64,000 nucleotides of DNA from Actinomycetota bacterium (GCA_016185275.1 JACPNX010000013.1:62001-126000), one strand, 5' to 3'. Positions 45,679 through 55,125 are shown, counted from the first letter of the stretch. Notes: a model not told the origin generated them from the letters alone. Numbers and translations: made by a program.

Positions 45679-45957
45679 CGGGCGGCGGCCCCGGCTGGCG
45701 TCGCCGAGGAGCGTGAACTGGCTGACCACGAGCAGCGGCGCTGCCCGGTCGGCGCAGGACAGGTTCATGGCGCCGTCGTCGTCCGCGAGGATGCGCAGCC
45801 CCCACAGCTTGGCCGCCATGCGCTGCGCGGCCGCCGGGGTGTCGTCGTGCGTGACGCCGACGAGGACCGCCAGCCCGGGCCCCGGCCCGATGGCGCCCAC
45901 CTCCTCGCCGCCGACCGTGACCCGTGCCCGCGTCACCCGTTGCACGACGGCCCGCAT
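45514..45957 (-). CDS. dtd: D-aminoacyl-tRNA deacylase
   Basis: A 147-residue Dtd: [17 protein letters not shown] at the start, the catalytic SQFTLLGD motif, and [15 protein letters not shown] with the NxGP motif at the end. Length and both motifs are standard. It removes D-amino acids wrongly attached to tRNA. Its ATG overlaps the sulfatase stop by one base (TGATG), so translation is probably coupled. The 3' end overlaps the tail of lnt by 165 bases on the other strand. Confidence 0.96.
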   Translation of the reverse strand: MRAVVQRVTRARVTVGGEEVGAIGPGPGLAVLVGVTHDDTPAAAQRMAAKLWGLRILADDDGAMNLSCADRAAPLLVVSQFTLLGDASRGRRPSWIAAARPEVAEPLVGAVVERLRDLGATVATGRFRAHMQVELVNDGPVTLVVDT

Positions 45958-47453
45958 CAGCCGCCGCGCCCGCCCGACGAGGGCAGCGCCTGCCACCCTT
46001 CGCACGACCGACCCCGGCACCGTCGCAGCGTCTCGAGGCGGGCGCGCAGGTCGGCCTTCGTGCGGGCCAGGGCCGGGTCGCGGGCCAGGCTCGTGACCTC
46101 GTCGGGGTCGGCCCGCAGGTCGTAGAGCTCCTCCCAGCCGTCGTCCCAGACGATGAGCTTCCAGCGGGCCGTGCGGATGGCGACGGTCCGGCGGGCGGAC
46201 CCGTCGGGAAGCAGGTACTGGTTCTCGAGCAGCACGCCCCGCCGGGCGAGGGCGCCAGGGTCTCGGACGAGGCCGACGAGGCTGCGGCCATCCTGGGTGA
46301 ACGACGCCGGCGGCCGGGCGCCGGTGAGGTCGAGGATGGTCGGCGCGAGATCGACGTTGGCCACCGGCGCGCCGATGCGACGCCCGGCGGCGAAGGGCCC
46401 GCCCCGGATCACGAGCGGCACCCGGACGGCTGGCTCGTACAGGTAGAACTTGGCCGTGCGGATGCGGTGCTCGCCGTGGAAGAGCCCGTTGTCGCTCGTG
46501 AACATGACCACCGAGCGGTCGAGCCGGCCCGACCGCTCCAGGGCCCCCACCACGCTCTCGACGAGCCGGTCCACGGCCTGGAGCGACTCGATCTCGGCCT
46601 CCCAGTAGCGGCGCAGATAGGCGAGGTCGCGTGCACCGATGCGGGGCCGGGCGATCTGGGGGCTCTTGTCGGACGTGTCGGCCTCGTCGAACGACGGTGG
46701 CCGGGGCAGCGGCACACCGGCCATGGTCCCCTTGTCGCGGGGCGCGGGTACCGGGGTGGAGAGGATGGCCTTCCCGTTGGTGGCCCGCTCCGGGGTCTGC
46801 ACGTGCGGCGCCAGCGGCGTCACCTGCATGAACAGCGGCTTGCCGGACGGCGCCCGCTCGATCGCGGAGACGGCGGTGCGGGCCACCACGTCGGTCGAGT
46901 AGTCCTGGGGGCGGTTCGCGAACCGGACGCGGCGGCCCTGATCCGACGCCTGGAAGCCGAAGTAGGAGTACGTCGTCGGGTCGATGAGGCCGAACCACCG
47001 GTTCCACCCCGGGGGTGGTTGGATGGCGCCGTCCTGGCCCCAGCCGTTCAGGTACTTGCCGATCGACGCGGTCCAGTAGCCGCTGCGCTGCAGCCAGACC
47101 GGCAGGGTCTCCGACGAGTCCAGCTTGGCGAACCCGCCGGCGGGGGCGACGTTGTCGAGCACGCCGGTGTTGTGGGCGTACTGGCCCGTGAGGAAGGTCG
47201 CTCGCGACGGGCAGCAGTTCGGGAAGCTCACGACGGCGTCGGTGAACGTCGTGCCCCGCGCCCCGAGCAGCCGGTTGGTGCGGGGCAGGAAGCGCATCGA
47301 GGCCAGCGTCTGGTCGTCCGTCATGATCACCACGACGTCGGGCCGGCTGCGAGGCAGCGCGGCGTCGCGTCGCCCCACGACCATCGCTCCGCCCACGGCC
47401 GCCAGCACGACGAGCCCCGCCAGCACGGCCACGGCGATCCGACGGCGGCGCAC
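45957..47453 (-). CDS. Secreted sulfatase
   Basis: A 498-residue arylsulfatase-fold enzyme. An N-terminal hydrophobic segment ([17 protein letters not shown]) serves as signal or anchor. Metal ligands D46-D47 lie in [12 protein letters not shown]. The formylglycine site is C80-C-P-S-R84 in [15 protein letters not shown], so a formylglycine-generating enzyme is needed elsewhere in the genome. [14 protein letters not shown] supplies the later Asp-Asn metal site. The substrate (aryl sulfate, glycan or phosphonate) is not predictable. The GTG at 47453 lies 7 bases after TACCCT and is leaderless. Confidence 0.9.
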   Translation of the reverse strand: MRRRRIAVAVLAGLVVLAAVGGAMVVGRRDAALPRSRPDVVVIMTDDQTLASMRFLPRTNRLLGARGTTFTDAVVSFPNCCPSRATFLTGQYAHNTGVLDNVAPAGGFAKLDSSETLPVWLQRSGYWTASIGKYLNGWGQDGAIQPPPGWNRWFGLIDPTTYSYFGFQASDQGRRVRFANRPQDYSTDVVARTAVSAIERAPSGKPLFMQVTPLAPHVQTPERATNGKAILSTPVPAPRDKGTMAGVPLPRPPSFDEADTSDKSPQIARPRIGARDLAYLRRYWEAEIESLQAVDRLVESVVGALERSGRLDRSVVMFTSDNGLFHGEHRIRTAKFYLYEPAVRVPLVIRGGPFAAGRRIGAPVANVDLAPTILDLTGARPPASFTQDGRSLVGLVRDPGALARRGVLLENQYLLPDGSARRTVAIRTARWKLIVWDDGWEELYDLRADPDEVTSLARDPALARTKADLRARLETLRRCRGRSCEGWQALPSSGGRGG

Positions 47454-47460
47454 GGCGCCC

Positions 47461-47466
47461 AGGGTA
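47461..47466 (-). promoter_or_regulatory. -10 box of leaderless sulfatase gene
   Basis: TACCCT on the minus strand ends 7 bases before the GTG at 47453. Confidence 0.5.
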
Positions 47467-47504
47467 GGTCCGGGCCGGCGTGGCCCGTCCGGCAGACTGC
47501 CGTG

Positions 47505-48317
47505 ATGATCCGTCTGGAGGCCGGTGACGCAGTGGCCGAGGTCGACGCCGAGCACGGCGGCCGCCTGGCTCGGCTTGCCGTCGGAGACGTCGACGTGCTG
47601 CGCCGCCGGTACGACGAGACCGGTCGCGAGCGCGGCGTGCACGAGTGGGGGTGCTTCCCGATGGTGCCGTGGTCGGGCCGGCTCGGCGACGGACGGCTGC
47701 GCTTCGCCGGCACGGAGCACCGGTTCCCGCTGAACCATCCGCCCCACGCCATCCACGGCACGACGCCCGGACTGCCTTGGGAGGACCACGGGCACGACTC
47801 CACCTCGGCGGCCCTCGGCGTCGAGCTCGGCCCGCACTGGCCGTTCGGTGGCACCGCCCTGCACCGGCTCCTGCTCACCCCGGCCGGGCTGCGGCTGACG
47901 CTCGAGGTGCACGCGGCGGACGTGCCCATGCCGGCCGGCTGCGGCTGGCACCCGTGGTTCCGCCGCGACATCCACGCCGGCGAGCCCCTCGACCTCCGCT
48001 TCTCGCCGGGCGCGATGTACCGGCGGGGCGCCGACGGTCTGCCCACCGGTGAGCTCGTCGCACCGCCGCCGGGCCCGTGGGACGACTGCTTCCGCGACCT
48101 GGCGGGCCCCCCGACGGTGGACTGGCCCGGCGCGCTGCGGCTCACGCTCGACGCCTCCTGCGACCACTGGGTGGTCTTCGACGAGCCCCTCGACGCCGTG
48201 TGCGTGGAACCCCAGACCGGTCCGCCGAACGGGCTCAACACGAACCCTCTCGTGGTCGAACCGGGTGCTCCGCTGACCGCCTCGCTGTCGATCCGCTGGG
48301 ACGTCGCCACCCGGTGA
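47505..48317 (+). CDS. Aldose 1-epimerase family protein
   Basis: A 270-residue galactose-mutarotase-fold protein. [19 protein letters not shown], the histidine in [19 protein letters not shown] and [11 protein letters not shown] (the catalytic glutamate) follow the family order. It interconverts anomers of a sugar; the sugar is unknown. An in-frame GTG directly precedes the ATG and is an equal start option. It is divergent from the sulfatase with a 51-base gap, and its stop overlaps the DUF445 gene start by GTGA. Confidence 0.85.
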   Translation: MIRLEAGDAVAEVDAEHGGRLARLAVGDVDVLRRRYDETGRERGVHEWGCFPMVPWSGRLGDGRLRFAGTEHRFPLNHPPHAIHGTTPGLPWEDHGHDSTSAALGVELGPHWPFGGTALHRLLLTPAGLRLTLEVHAADVPMPAGCGWHPWFRRDIHAGEPLDLRFSPGAMYRRGADGLPTGELVAPPPGPWDDCFRDLAGPPTVDWPGALRLTLDASCDHWVVFDEPLDAVCVEPQTGPPNGLNTNPLVVEPGAPLTASLSIRWDVATR

Positions 48318-49597
48318 GCGCCACATCCACAGCCGGCATGCCTGCGCCGGTGGACGACGAGGCCGCCCGCCTCGCCGCGCTGCGGCGGACCAAGCGCCAG
48401 GCCACCGGGCTGTTGCTGGCGGCCACGGCGGTGTTCGTGGCGACGCGGCTGCTCGAGGACCGCATGCCGTGGATCGCCTACGTGCGGGCCACCGCGGAGG
48501 CCGCGATGGTCGGCGCGCTGGCCGACTGGTTCGCGGTCACCGCGCTGTTCCGCCATCCGCTCGGGATCCCCATCCCGCACACGGCGATCGTGCCCAACCG
48601 CAAGGACGACATCGGCCGGGGCCTCGGCACCTTCGTGGAACGCCACTTCCTCACCCGCGAGGTGGTCGAGGAGCGGCTGCGGGCCACTTCGGTGGCAGCC
48701 CGCCTGGGCGCCTGGTTGGCCGACCCCGCGCACGCCGAGCGTGCGGGAGAGCAGGCCGTCACCGTGCTGCGCTCCGTCGTGGAGGCACTGCGCGACGACG
48801 AGGTCCAGGGCGCGATCGAAGCCGCGGTCGCTCAGCGGCTGCGCCGGCTCGACCCTGGGCCGGTCCTGTCGCGGGCCATCGAGGTCGGTATGGCCGACGG
48901 CCGCCACCACCAGGTCGTGTCGCTGCTCGTCACGAAGCTGGGCGACATCGTCGACGCCAACCGCGAGGAGCTCCGGGCGCGGTTGCGGTCGGAGACTCCG
49001 TGGTGGGTTCCCGACACCGTGGACGACCGCATCTTCAACCGGGCCTACGCGTCCATCCACCGCTTCCTCGACGAGGTCGGAGCGGACCCCGAGCACCCGG
49101 TCCGGCGCCAGATCGACGAACGCCTGCACGAGCTGGCCACGGGACTGGTGCAGTCGATGACCGTGCACGACCGCCTCGAGGAGCTCACCGAGGAGCTCGT
49201 GGCCCGCCCGGAGCTGCGCGAGTGGTCCGCCTCGGTGTGGGCCGACCTGAAGCGCTCGGTGCTCGAGCGCGCCGCCGACCCCCAGTCGGCCCTGCGCCGC
49301 CGGGTGTCGGACAGCGTGGCCGGCTTCGGCGCGCGCCTGCGCGACGACCCGCTCCTCCAGGCCAAGGTCGACGACTGGGTGGTCGGCATGGCCGGCGACC
49401 TGGTCGAGCAGTCCCGAGGCGAGGTGGGCGAGGTGATCGCCGCGACCGTCGCCCGCTGGGACCCGCAGGAGTCGAGCCGGCGCATCGAGCTGCAGGTGGG
49501 GCGCGACCTCCAGTTCATCCGCATCAACGGCACCGTGGTCGGGGGGCTCGCCGGCCTCGTGATCTTCACCGTCGGCCGCCTGCTCGGCGGCAGCTGA
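48314..49597 (+). CDS. DUF445 membrane protein
   Basis: A 427-residue protein of the DUF445 (YjiN-like) family. RTKRQATGLLLAATAVFVATRLLE forms the first helix, AEAAMVGALADWFAVTALFRHPLGIPIPHTAIVP is the hallmark block (shown here as adjoining short motifs ADWFAVTALFRHPLG and IPHTAIVP), and the C-terminus ends in a second helix (VGGLAGLVIFTVGRLLGG). Between the helices is a long helical domain of about 300 residues. The function of the family is unknown. Its GTG overlaps the epimerase stop by four bases. Confidence 0.9.
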   Translation: MSATSTAGMPAPVDDEAARLAALRRTKRQATGLLLAATAVFVATRLLEDRMPWIAYVRATAEAAMVGALADWFAVTALFRHPLGIPIPHTAIVPNRKDDIGRGLGTFVERHFLTREVVEERLRATSVAARLGAWLADPAHAERAGEQAVTVLRSVVEALRDDEVQGAIEAAVAQRLRRLDPGPVLSRAIEVGMADGRHHQVVSLLVTKLGDIVDANREELRARLRSETPWWVPDTVDDRIFNRAYASIHRFLDEVGADPEHPVRRQIDERLHELATGLVQSMTVHDRLEELTEELVARPELREWSASVWADLKRSVLERAADPQSALRRRVSDSVAGFGARLRDDPLLQAKVDDWVVGMAGDLVEQSRGEVGEVIAATVARWDPQESSRRIELQVGRDLQFIRINGTVVGGLAGLVIFTVGRLLGGS

Positions 49598-49614
49598 CCG
49601 CCGGACGCTCGGGG

Positions 49615-50391
49615 CTACGCGGGCGCAGCCGGCGACCTTCGAGCCGGGCGCCGCGGGCGCGCCTGGCGCGGCGGCTGGGCCTGGGCCTTGGACTGGGGCT
49701 GGGGCGGCTGGTCCGGCGCGTGCGCCTGGGCCTGCGGGTGCGCCTCGCCGGGCCGTGCGCTCGCCAGCGCGACCAGCTCGCGCAGGGCCCGCTCGAACAT
49801 GGCGATGAGCGCGTCGCGCCCGGGCTCCCAGCCGTCGAGCCAGGCGACCGTGACCTCTTCGACCATGGCCACCCACCCCCGCACCGCGAGGCGCAGCAGC
49901 GCCGGCGGTTCGGCCACGTCGAGCTGACCGAGCACCCGCTCGACGATCCGCAGGCGCGTCGACTCGTGCACCTCGGCGAGGAGCGGATCGGCGCCGGCCG
50001 CACCCCGCACGAGGGCCAGGTAGCTGGCCCGGTTCTGCTCGATGTAGCGGACGAAGGCATCGAGCGCGACGCGCAGGCGGGTGAGCTCGTCGACCGACGG
50101 ATCGGGCGTCGTGACCTCGAGGAGCCGGTCGGCCGCCCGCTGCGCCACGGCGACGTGGAAGTCGCGCTTGGTCGGAAAGTAGTGGAAGAGCAGCCCGCGG
50201 GAGATGCCCGCGGCACGGGCGATGTCGTCGACGGGAACCTGGTCGAGCGCTCGCTCGCCGAGCATCGACAGCCCCACCTCGATCAGCTGCTCGCGCCGCG
50301 CGCCCGGATCCAGACGGCTGCGCGCACCCCTCGCACCGGCACGCCCGCGGGTGGCGCCAGGTGACCGTTGGGTAGGAACGGCGGCGGCCAT
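49615..50391 (-). CDS. TetR-family transcriptional regulator
   Basis: A 258-residue regulator. The helix-turn-helix is VDDIARAAGISRGLLFHYFPTK, preceded by RREQLIEVGLSMLGERALDQ. The ligand domain is of ordinary TetR size to about residue 215, after which there is a 40-residue Gln/Pro/Ala/Arg-rich tail not found in most TetR proteins. It is divergent from an SDR gene, and two TTGA-N7-TCAA sites lie in the 50 bases between them, so it probably represses both itself and the SDR gene. The ligand may be a substrate of that dehydrogenase. Confidence 0.92.
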   Translation of the reverse strand: MAAAVPTQRSPGATRGRAGARGARSRLDPGARREQLIEVGLSMLGERALDQVPVDDIARAAGISRGLLFHYFPTKRDFHVAVAQRAADRLLEVTTPDPSVDELTRLRVALDAFVRYIEQNRASYLALVRGAAGADPLLAEVHESTRLRIVERVLGQLDVAEPPALLRLAVRGWVAMVEEVTVAWLDGWEPGRDALIAMFERALRELVALASARPGEAHPQAQAHAPDQPPQPQSKAQAQPPRQARPRRPARRSPAAPA

Positions 50392-50404
50392 GGGTCACAG
50401 CCTA

Positions 50405-50449
50405 TTGACCGATGCTCAACATCGCCATACCTTGTTGAACCATGCTCAA
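50405..50449. promoter_or_regulatory. Twin TetR operators
   Basis: Two sites of the form TTGA-N7-TCAA lie at 50405-50419 and 50435-50449. They also share the sequence ATGCTCAAC, and their centres are 30 bases (about three helical turns) apart. The second covers the SDR start codon and adjoins its -10 box; the first lies toward the tetR gene. Confidence 0.65.
50428..50433 (+). promoter_or_regulatory. -10 box of leaderless SDR gene
   Basis: TACCTT ends 8 bases before the ATG at 50442, between the two operators. Confidence 0.5.
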
Positions 50450-51365
50450 CGACGACCGGCCGCCGGGCTCCTCCCCTGTCGATGACCTTGCGCCCGCCGG
50501 CGCGTCCACCGCCTCGTTCCCGGGTGGCGCGGGGCGGCGCCGGTCGCGGCGGGCACCTGTCGATCCGGCCCGCGCCACCGTCCTCGTCACGGGCGCGGGC
50601 AGCGGGATCGGCCGCGCCACCGCGCTGGCCTTCGCCCGCCGCGGCGCGACCGTCCTGGCTGCCGACCTCGACCGCCCGTCGGCCGAGAAGACGGCAGCCG
50701 CCTGCAACGAAGCGGGCGCCGCCGGGGCGGACGCGTTCGGATGCGACGTCGCCGACCCGGCGTCGGTGGAGGCCCTCGCCGCCACCGTCCACGCCGACCA
50801 CGGCCCGCTCGACGTCTTGGTCAACAACGCCGGGGTCGGTATGACCGGCCACCTCGTCGACGTCTCGGTGCAGGACTGGGCCTGGATCCGCTCCGTCAAC
50901 CTCGACGGTGTCGTCCACGGTTGCAAGGCGTTCGGGCCGGCCATGGCCCGGCGCGGCCGCGGCCACATCTTCAACGTCTCCTCCGGGCTCGGGTACACGC
51001 CGAGCGCCAGCGAGTTCGCCTACGTCACCACGAAGGCCGCCGTGCTGATGCTGTCGGAGTGCCTGCGGGCCGACCTCGCGCCGCACGGCGTCGCCGTGTC
51101 GGCCATCTGCCCGGGCGTGATCAACACGCCGATCGTGCGCAACACGCGCTACCGCGGCGAGGCGGGCAACGCGCGCAACCGGGCCCGCATCGAGCGGCTC
51201 TTCCGCCGAGGTCACAAGCCCGAGACCGTCGCCGAGGCCATCCTGGGCACGCTCGCCCACGACCGGGCCGTCGTACCAGTCGGCTGGGAGGCGCGCCTCG
51301 GTTGGGCCATGCACCGCTCGTTGCCGGTCGCCGCCACCGTCCGCCTCGCCAGGAAGGGCCTCTAG
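50442..51365 (+). CDS. SDR-family oxidoreductase
   Basis: A 307-residue short-chain dehydrogenase. The cofactor motif is TGAGSGIG (from T50), NNAG follows in LDVLVNNAGVG, and the catalytic set is the Ser in VSSGLGYTP with Tyr and Lys in AYVTTKAA. AADLDRPS after the second strand suggests NAD over NADP. The first 40 residues are a variable extension. Start follows TACCTT by 8 bases. It is controlled by the divergent TetR protein, a typical layout for lipid, steroid or alcohol metabolism. The next gene starts right after its stop codon. Confidence 0.92.
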   Translation: MLNDDRPPGSSPVDDLAPAGASTASFPGGAGRRRSRRAPVDPARATVLVTGAGSGIGRATALAFARRGATVLAADLDRPSAEKTAAACNEAGAAGADAFGCDVADPASVEALAATVHADHGPLDVLVNNAGVGMTGHLVDVSVQDWAWIRSVNLDGVVHGCKAFGPAMARRGRGHIFNVSSGLGYTPSASEFAYVTTKAAVLMLSECLRADLAPHGVAVSAICPGVINTPIVRNTRYRGEAGNARNRARIERLFRRGHKPETVAEAILGTLAHDRAVVPVGWEARLGWAMHRSLPVAATVRLARKGL

Positions 51366-53303
51366 ATGCTGCCGCTCGGACCCGTGCTCGCCGCCGCCGC
51401 CGTGCCCCCGGCCGGCGGCTCCGCCCTCGGGGAGATCGCCGCCGCCTCCGTCGTGGCTTCACTCGCGATCGTGGCCGTGGCCGCCGTCGGCTGGGCCCAT
51501 CGCACGCGCGGTGTGCTCGGCCCGTTCGCCGATCGGATCGAGCGACGCTCGGGCCAGCCCGCGTGGGCGGTCGTGCCGGGCGCCGTGGTCGGCGTCAGCC
51601 TGGCCGTGGCGGTGTTCGGCTACTACTGGGACGTCTCCTGGCACATCGACCGCGGTCGCGACCCGGGGGCCTTCGCCAACCCGGCCCACTGGTTCATCAT
51701 CGTCGGACTCGACGGCATCGCCCTCGCAGGCGTCCTCGCCCTGATCCTGGGCGACCGGCAGACCCGCACCTCGGTGCGGCTCCGCGGGGGCTGGCACGTC
51801 CCCGTCGCGGGCCTGATGCTCACGCTGTGCGGGGTCGTGGCCCTCGCCGGCTTCCCGCTCGACGACATCTGGCACCGGCTGTTCGGCCAGGACGTGACGG
51901 CCTGGGGGCCGACCCACATCATGATGATCGGCGGCGCCTCGCTGTCGACGCTGGCCGTGTGGGCGCTGCAGATCGAAGGCGCCCGGGCGGTGGGCGGCGA
52001 CGCGGCCTACGCCGACGCGGTCGGCGGCGACGCGGTGCGCCGCGAAGCAGCGCGCCGCGAAGCCATGCCTCGCGGAGCGGTGACCGGTGCGGGGCTCCTC
52101 GACCGGTTGCGTGACGCCGGCGCGGCCGGGGGCTTCCTGCTCGGCCTGTCGACGTTGCAGGTCGAGTTCGACTTCGGTGTGCCCCAGTTCCGGGCGCTCT
52201 TCCACCCGGTGCTCATCGCGCTCGCGGCCGGCATCGGCCTCGTCGCCGCCCGGGTGCGGTGTGGCCGGGGCGGCGCGATCGCCGCGGCCGCCTTCTTCGT
52301 CGCGGTCCGCGGAGGCCTCAGCCTCGCCATCGCCGGTGCGTTCGGCCGGTCGGTGCTGCACTTCCCGCTCTACCTGGTCGAGGCAGCCGTCGTGGAGGTG
52401 GTCGCCCTGGCCGTGCCGCGGGGGCGCCAGCTCACCCTCGGAGCGGTGGCCGGCTTCGGCATCGGCACCGTCGGCTTCGCCGGCGAGTGGGTGTGGAGCC
52501 GGCTCTGGATGCCGAACCCGTGGACCCGTGACCTGCTCCCCGGGGCGGTGCCGCTCGTCGTGCTGGCCGGCATCGCCGCCGGCCTGCTCGGCGGCTTCGT
52601 CGGCCGAGCCCTGCTCCCGGTGGGCGAGCAACGCCAGCCCACGCCGCGGCTGGCCGCGCTCCTGGCTTGGGGCGGTTTCGCCGCGGTCCTCGCCCTGCCC
52701 CTCCCGATGACCGAGCAGACCTCGTGGACGGCGACGATCAGCTCGGCGCCGGCGCCGGCGCGCGGGGGCGAGCGCTGGGTCGACCTCACGGTCCGCACGC
52801 GACCGGCTGACGCCGCGCGCGACGCCTCCTGGTTCAACGTGATCGCCTGGCAGGGCCGCAAGCAGGGGGACGGTGGGCTCGTCATCTCGAACCTCCGCCG
52901 CCAAGGCGACGGTTCGTGGAGGACCGCGCAGCCGGTCCCGATCGACGGCACCTGGAAGACGCTCCTGCGCCTGGCCACCGGCAGCTCGCTGCAAGTCGTG
53001 GCCATCCGCCTGCCCGAGGACGCAGCCATCCCGGCGCCGGCCGTGACCCAGACCTCCGGCACCTACGCCTTCGTGCGCGATAAGTCGGTCCTCCAGCGCG
53101 AGGCCAAGACCGACAACGTGAACCTGGAGCGGGCGGCCTACGTCCTGCTGGGCGCCATCGCGGTGGCATGGCTCACGTCGTTCTCGTGGGGCCTGCGGCG
53201 CCTCGACCCGGCGGCGCGGCGGCGCCGAGCGGTACCCGGGCGGGCGGCGGTGCGGCGGTCGGCCGCGGCCGAGGCGAGGGTGCCCACCGGGGCGGCTGGC
53301 TAG
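51366..53303 (+). CDS. Large polytopic membrane protein (paralogue of 13100-14269)
   Basis: A 645-residue protein starting directly after the SDR stop (TAG ATG). The first 440 residues hold about eleven helices with charged or His-bearing ends: SWHIDRGRDPGAFANPAHWF, DDIWHRLFGQDV and WGPTHIMMIGG. The last two match DLVWHQLFG and LSPTHLLLMVGG in the protein at 13100-14269. Residues 445-590 form an extracytoplasmic beta-rich domain (GERWVDLTVRTRP, WFNVIAWQG), and one further helix follows. The family is not one I can name. Its stop codon TAG is also the first three bases of the MOSC promoter TAGGGT in the original junction. Confidence 0.75.
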   Translation: MLPLGPVLAAAAVPPAGGSALGEIAAASVVASLAIVAVAAVGWAHRTRGVLGPFADRIERRSGQPAWAVVPGAVVGVSLAVAVFGYYWDVSWHIDRGRDPGAFANPAHWFIIVGLDGIALAGVLALILGDRQTRTSVRLRGGWHVPVAGLMLTLCGVVALAGFPLDDIWHRLFGQDVTAWGPTHIMMIGGASLSTLAVWALQIEGARAVGGDAAYADAVGGDAVRREAARREAMPRGAVTGAGLLDRLRDAGAAGGFLLGLSTLQVEFDFGVPQFRALFHPVLIALAAGIGLVAARVRCGRGGAIAAAAFFVAVRGGLSLAIAGAFGRSVLHFPLYLVEAAVVEVVALAVPRGRQLTLGAVAGFGIGTVGFAGEWVWSRLWMPNPWTRDLLPGAVPLVVLAGIAAGLLGGFVGRALLPVGEQRQPTPRLAALLAWGGFAAVLALPLPMTEQTSWTATISSAPAPARGGERWVDLTVRTRPADAARDASWFNVIAWQGRKQGDGGLVISNLRRQGDGSWRTAQPVPIDGTWKTLLRLATGSSLQVVAIRLPEDAAIPAPAVTQTSGTYAFVRDKSVLQREAKTDNVNLERAAYVLLGAIAVAWLTSFSWGLRRLDPAARRRRAVPGRAAVRRSAAAEARVPTGAAG

Positions 53304-53338
53304 GGTCGTGGACCGTGGGCAGCGAGGGAGGGCCGGCG
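53272..53338. repeat. 67-bp direct repeat, left copy
   Basis: Identical over 67 bases to 55278-55344. It contains the last ten codons and stop of the membrane gene, a TAGGGT -10 box (53301-53306), and a GTG at 53315 with the first eight codons of the MOSC protein. Here the MOSC frame is cut off and continues antisense through the inserted gene. Confidence 0.95.
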
Positions 53339-53340
53339 CA

Positions 53341-55119
53341 TCAGGTGCCATCCTCCCCGAGCGGCAACCGGCTTGCGCCGTCCTCCCGACTCCGACCCCG
53401 CGGCGCCTTGGCCGCTCGACGGGCAGGAAAACGAGGGCCCGGTCCGTACGTGACTCGCGGGCCCCGCTCGTGGGATGAGGTCTTGACGAGTATGGCCCTG
53501 TCGACGAGGTCGGCGAGGATCCGAGAAGCGCGTTCGACCTTGACGTCGAGCAGCGCCTGCACGACACCATTCGTGATCTGGCCGAGCTCCGACACCGTCG
53601 CGACGATCTTGCGGTCGATCTCGTCGGAGGTTCGCCGTCGGTACGGGACCGCGGTGCCCAATTCGCGGAGGGCCTGTTCCCGAAGGCGATAGGTGGCCAT
53701 ATGTCGACGCACTGATTGGCGGGTGGGTTCGAGCATCGCAACCTCGTCGGTGGCCAGCCCGCTCAGCACGGCCTCGACCTCCTCGGCGCCCTTCTGGAGG
53801 ACTGTCTTCAGCTGCACTGCCGTGACGGTCCGCTGTGTGAGCAAGGTGAAGAGGACGAGCATGGCGTCGACGTCCTCGGCAATCGCCGGGGGCAAGCGGG
53901 CGACGTAGCGGGCGACGTTGCGGTTCGGGGCGCCACCGGTGAGCGTCACGCGGACATAGTCGGATTCCGTGATCTGCGGTGGCTGATGGCCAGTGCGGAT
54001 CATGTCGCGGTACATCCGGTCGATCCCGACGCCGGCTTGCTCAGCGAGGCCAAGCTTACGAATCGCCTCGATCAGCGTTCGGTTCCTCGGCTTCGACGGG
54101 TGGGCGAGGATGTTGTCGACCGTGACGCCAGCGACGAGTGGACCGGGCGAGTCGACGACCAGCCTCGTCGGAGAGTGTTCGATCGAGATGGGGTCGGGCA
54201 GCCGCCAATCGCGGTGAGCCACGGCGTTGGCGATCGCCTCTCGGGTGGGCCCTTCGGGAAGGTCCGGCAGCTCGACCTGCTGCCCCGACGGAAGCAGGAT
54301 GAGGGTCCGCTCGATCCGGGCCGCAACGAGCTCGATGCTTCGCTGGAGCGCTAACAGGAGCGGGGTCCCCAGGCGTTGGACGTCCGCCGGCTCGCCGCCC
54401 GCGGTGCGCCGGAACTGGTACACGATCAGATCTCGGTGATCCCCGTGACAGAAGAGGAGCTCTCCTGCTCGGAGCAGCTCGCCGGTGGACGAAACCACAC
54501 CAAGCGCCCGAAGGAGGTCCGCATCGGAGAGTTCACCGTAGGTTCGACGCTGCTGATCGGGGTTCGCCCGGAGAAGCTGGCGTGCTGCCGCCAGAGCGAG
54601 CGGTGAGACCTCCGAGGCCAGCCGGGCCGTGGCGTCGGCTGACCAGTCGGCCCCCCGGCGGTCGTCTACAAGCCGCGCCTGCTCCGACGCACTCATCGGT
54701 TCACACGACGTGCCGACGCGGTGGTGAGCCCTGCCGCTCACGGCGTGGACCTCGAGTCCCTCGGGCACGACTAGGACCAGCAGGTCGGCGCCGCCCCGAT
54801 TCGTCGTATCGGTGATGACTGTCAGGCTCGGGTTCGTGAGCTCCCAGATGCGGCGGCGGAGCGCCTGGCCGTCGTGAGGGCAGCCGAGGAAGGCTTGCTG
54901 CCCCCGGGCCTTCTCGTCGATGCCCACGACCACGGTGCCGCCCCCAGGTGAGTTCCCGAAGCAGGCGACGGCTTCGGCGAGGTCGCGCGCCGTGTCATCG
55001 AAGGACTCCTTGGCTCGCTTGAACTCGAGGTGAGCGGACTCGAGGTCCGCTCCACGGGAACCGCCGGCAATCTCGTCCAAGGCCGCCTCGACGTCTGGAC
55101 GGGGTTGCGTTGCTGGCAT
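53341..55119 (-). CDS. AlbA_2 / HATPase_c_4 protein (COG2865-like), acquired
   Basis: A 592-residue protein. Residues 25-140 form an AlbA_2 (Schlafen-AlbA) domain: LEFKRAKESFDD, AVACFGNSPGGGTVVVGIDE. Residues about 290-400 match the HATPase_c_4 region (REAIANAVAHRDWR, GVTVDNILAHPSKPRNRTLIEAIRKLG, EQAGVGIDRMYRDM). The C-terminus contains winged-helix-like segments and a basic tail. Such proteins are called transcriptional regulators by homology, and some relatives occur in phage-defence loci; the role here is unknown. The ATG follows TAATCT by 6 bases, the same leaderless style as the host. The stop codon is only two bases from the left repeat. G+C is about 62%. Confidence 0.88.
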   Translation of the reverse strand: MPATQPRPDVEAALDEIAGGSRGADLESAHLEFKRAKESFDDTARDLAEAVACFGNSPGGGTVVVGIDEKARGQQAFLGCPHDGQALRRRIWELTNPSLTVITDTTNRGGADLLVLVVPEGLEVHAVSGRAHHRVGTSCEPMSASEQARLVDDRRGADWSADATARLASEVSPLALAAARQLLRANPDQQRRTYGELSDADLLRALGVVSSTGELLRAGELLFCHGDHRDLIVYQFRRTAGGEPADVQRLGTPLLLALQRSIELVAARIERTLILLPSGQQVELPDLPEGPTREAIANAVAHRDWRLPDPISIEHSPTRLVVDSPGPLVAGVTVDNILAHPSKPRNRTLIEAIRKLGLAEQAGVGIDRMYRDMIRTGHQPPQITESDYVRVTLTGGAPNRNVARYVARLPPAIAEDVDAMLVLFTLLTQRTVTAVQLKTVLQKGAEEVEAVLSGLATDEVAMLEPTRQSVRRHMATYRLREQALRELGTAVPYRRRTSDEIDRKIVATVSELGQITNGVVQALLDVKVERASRILADLVDRAILVKTSSHERGPRVTYGPGPRFPARRAAKAPRGRSREDGASRLPLGEDGT

Positions 55120-55125
55120 GCGGCC

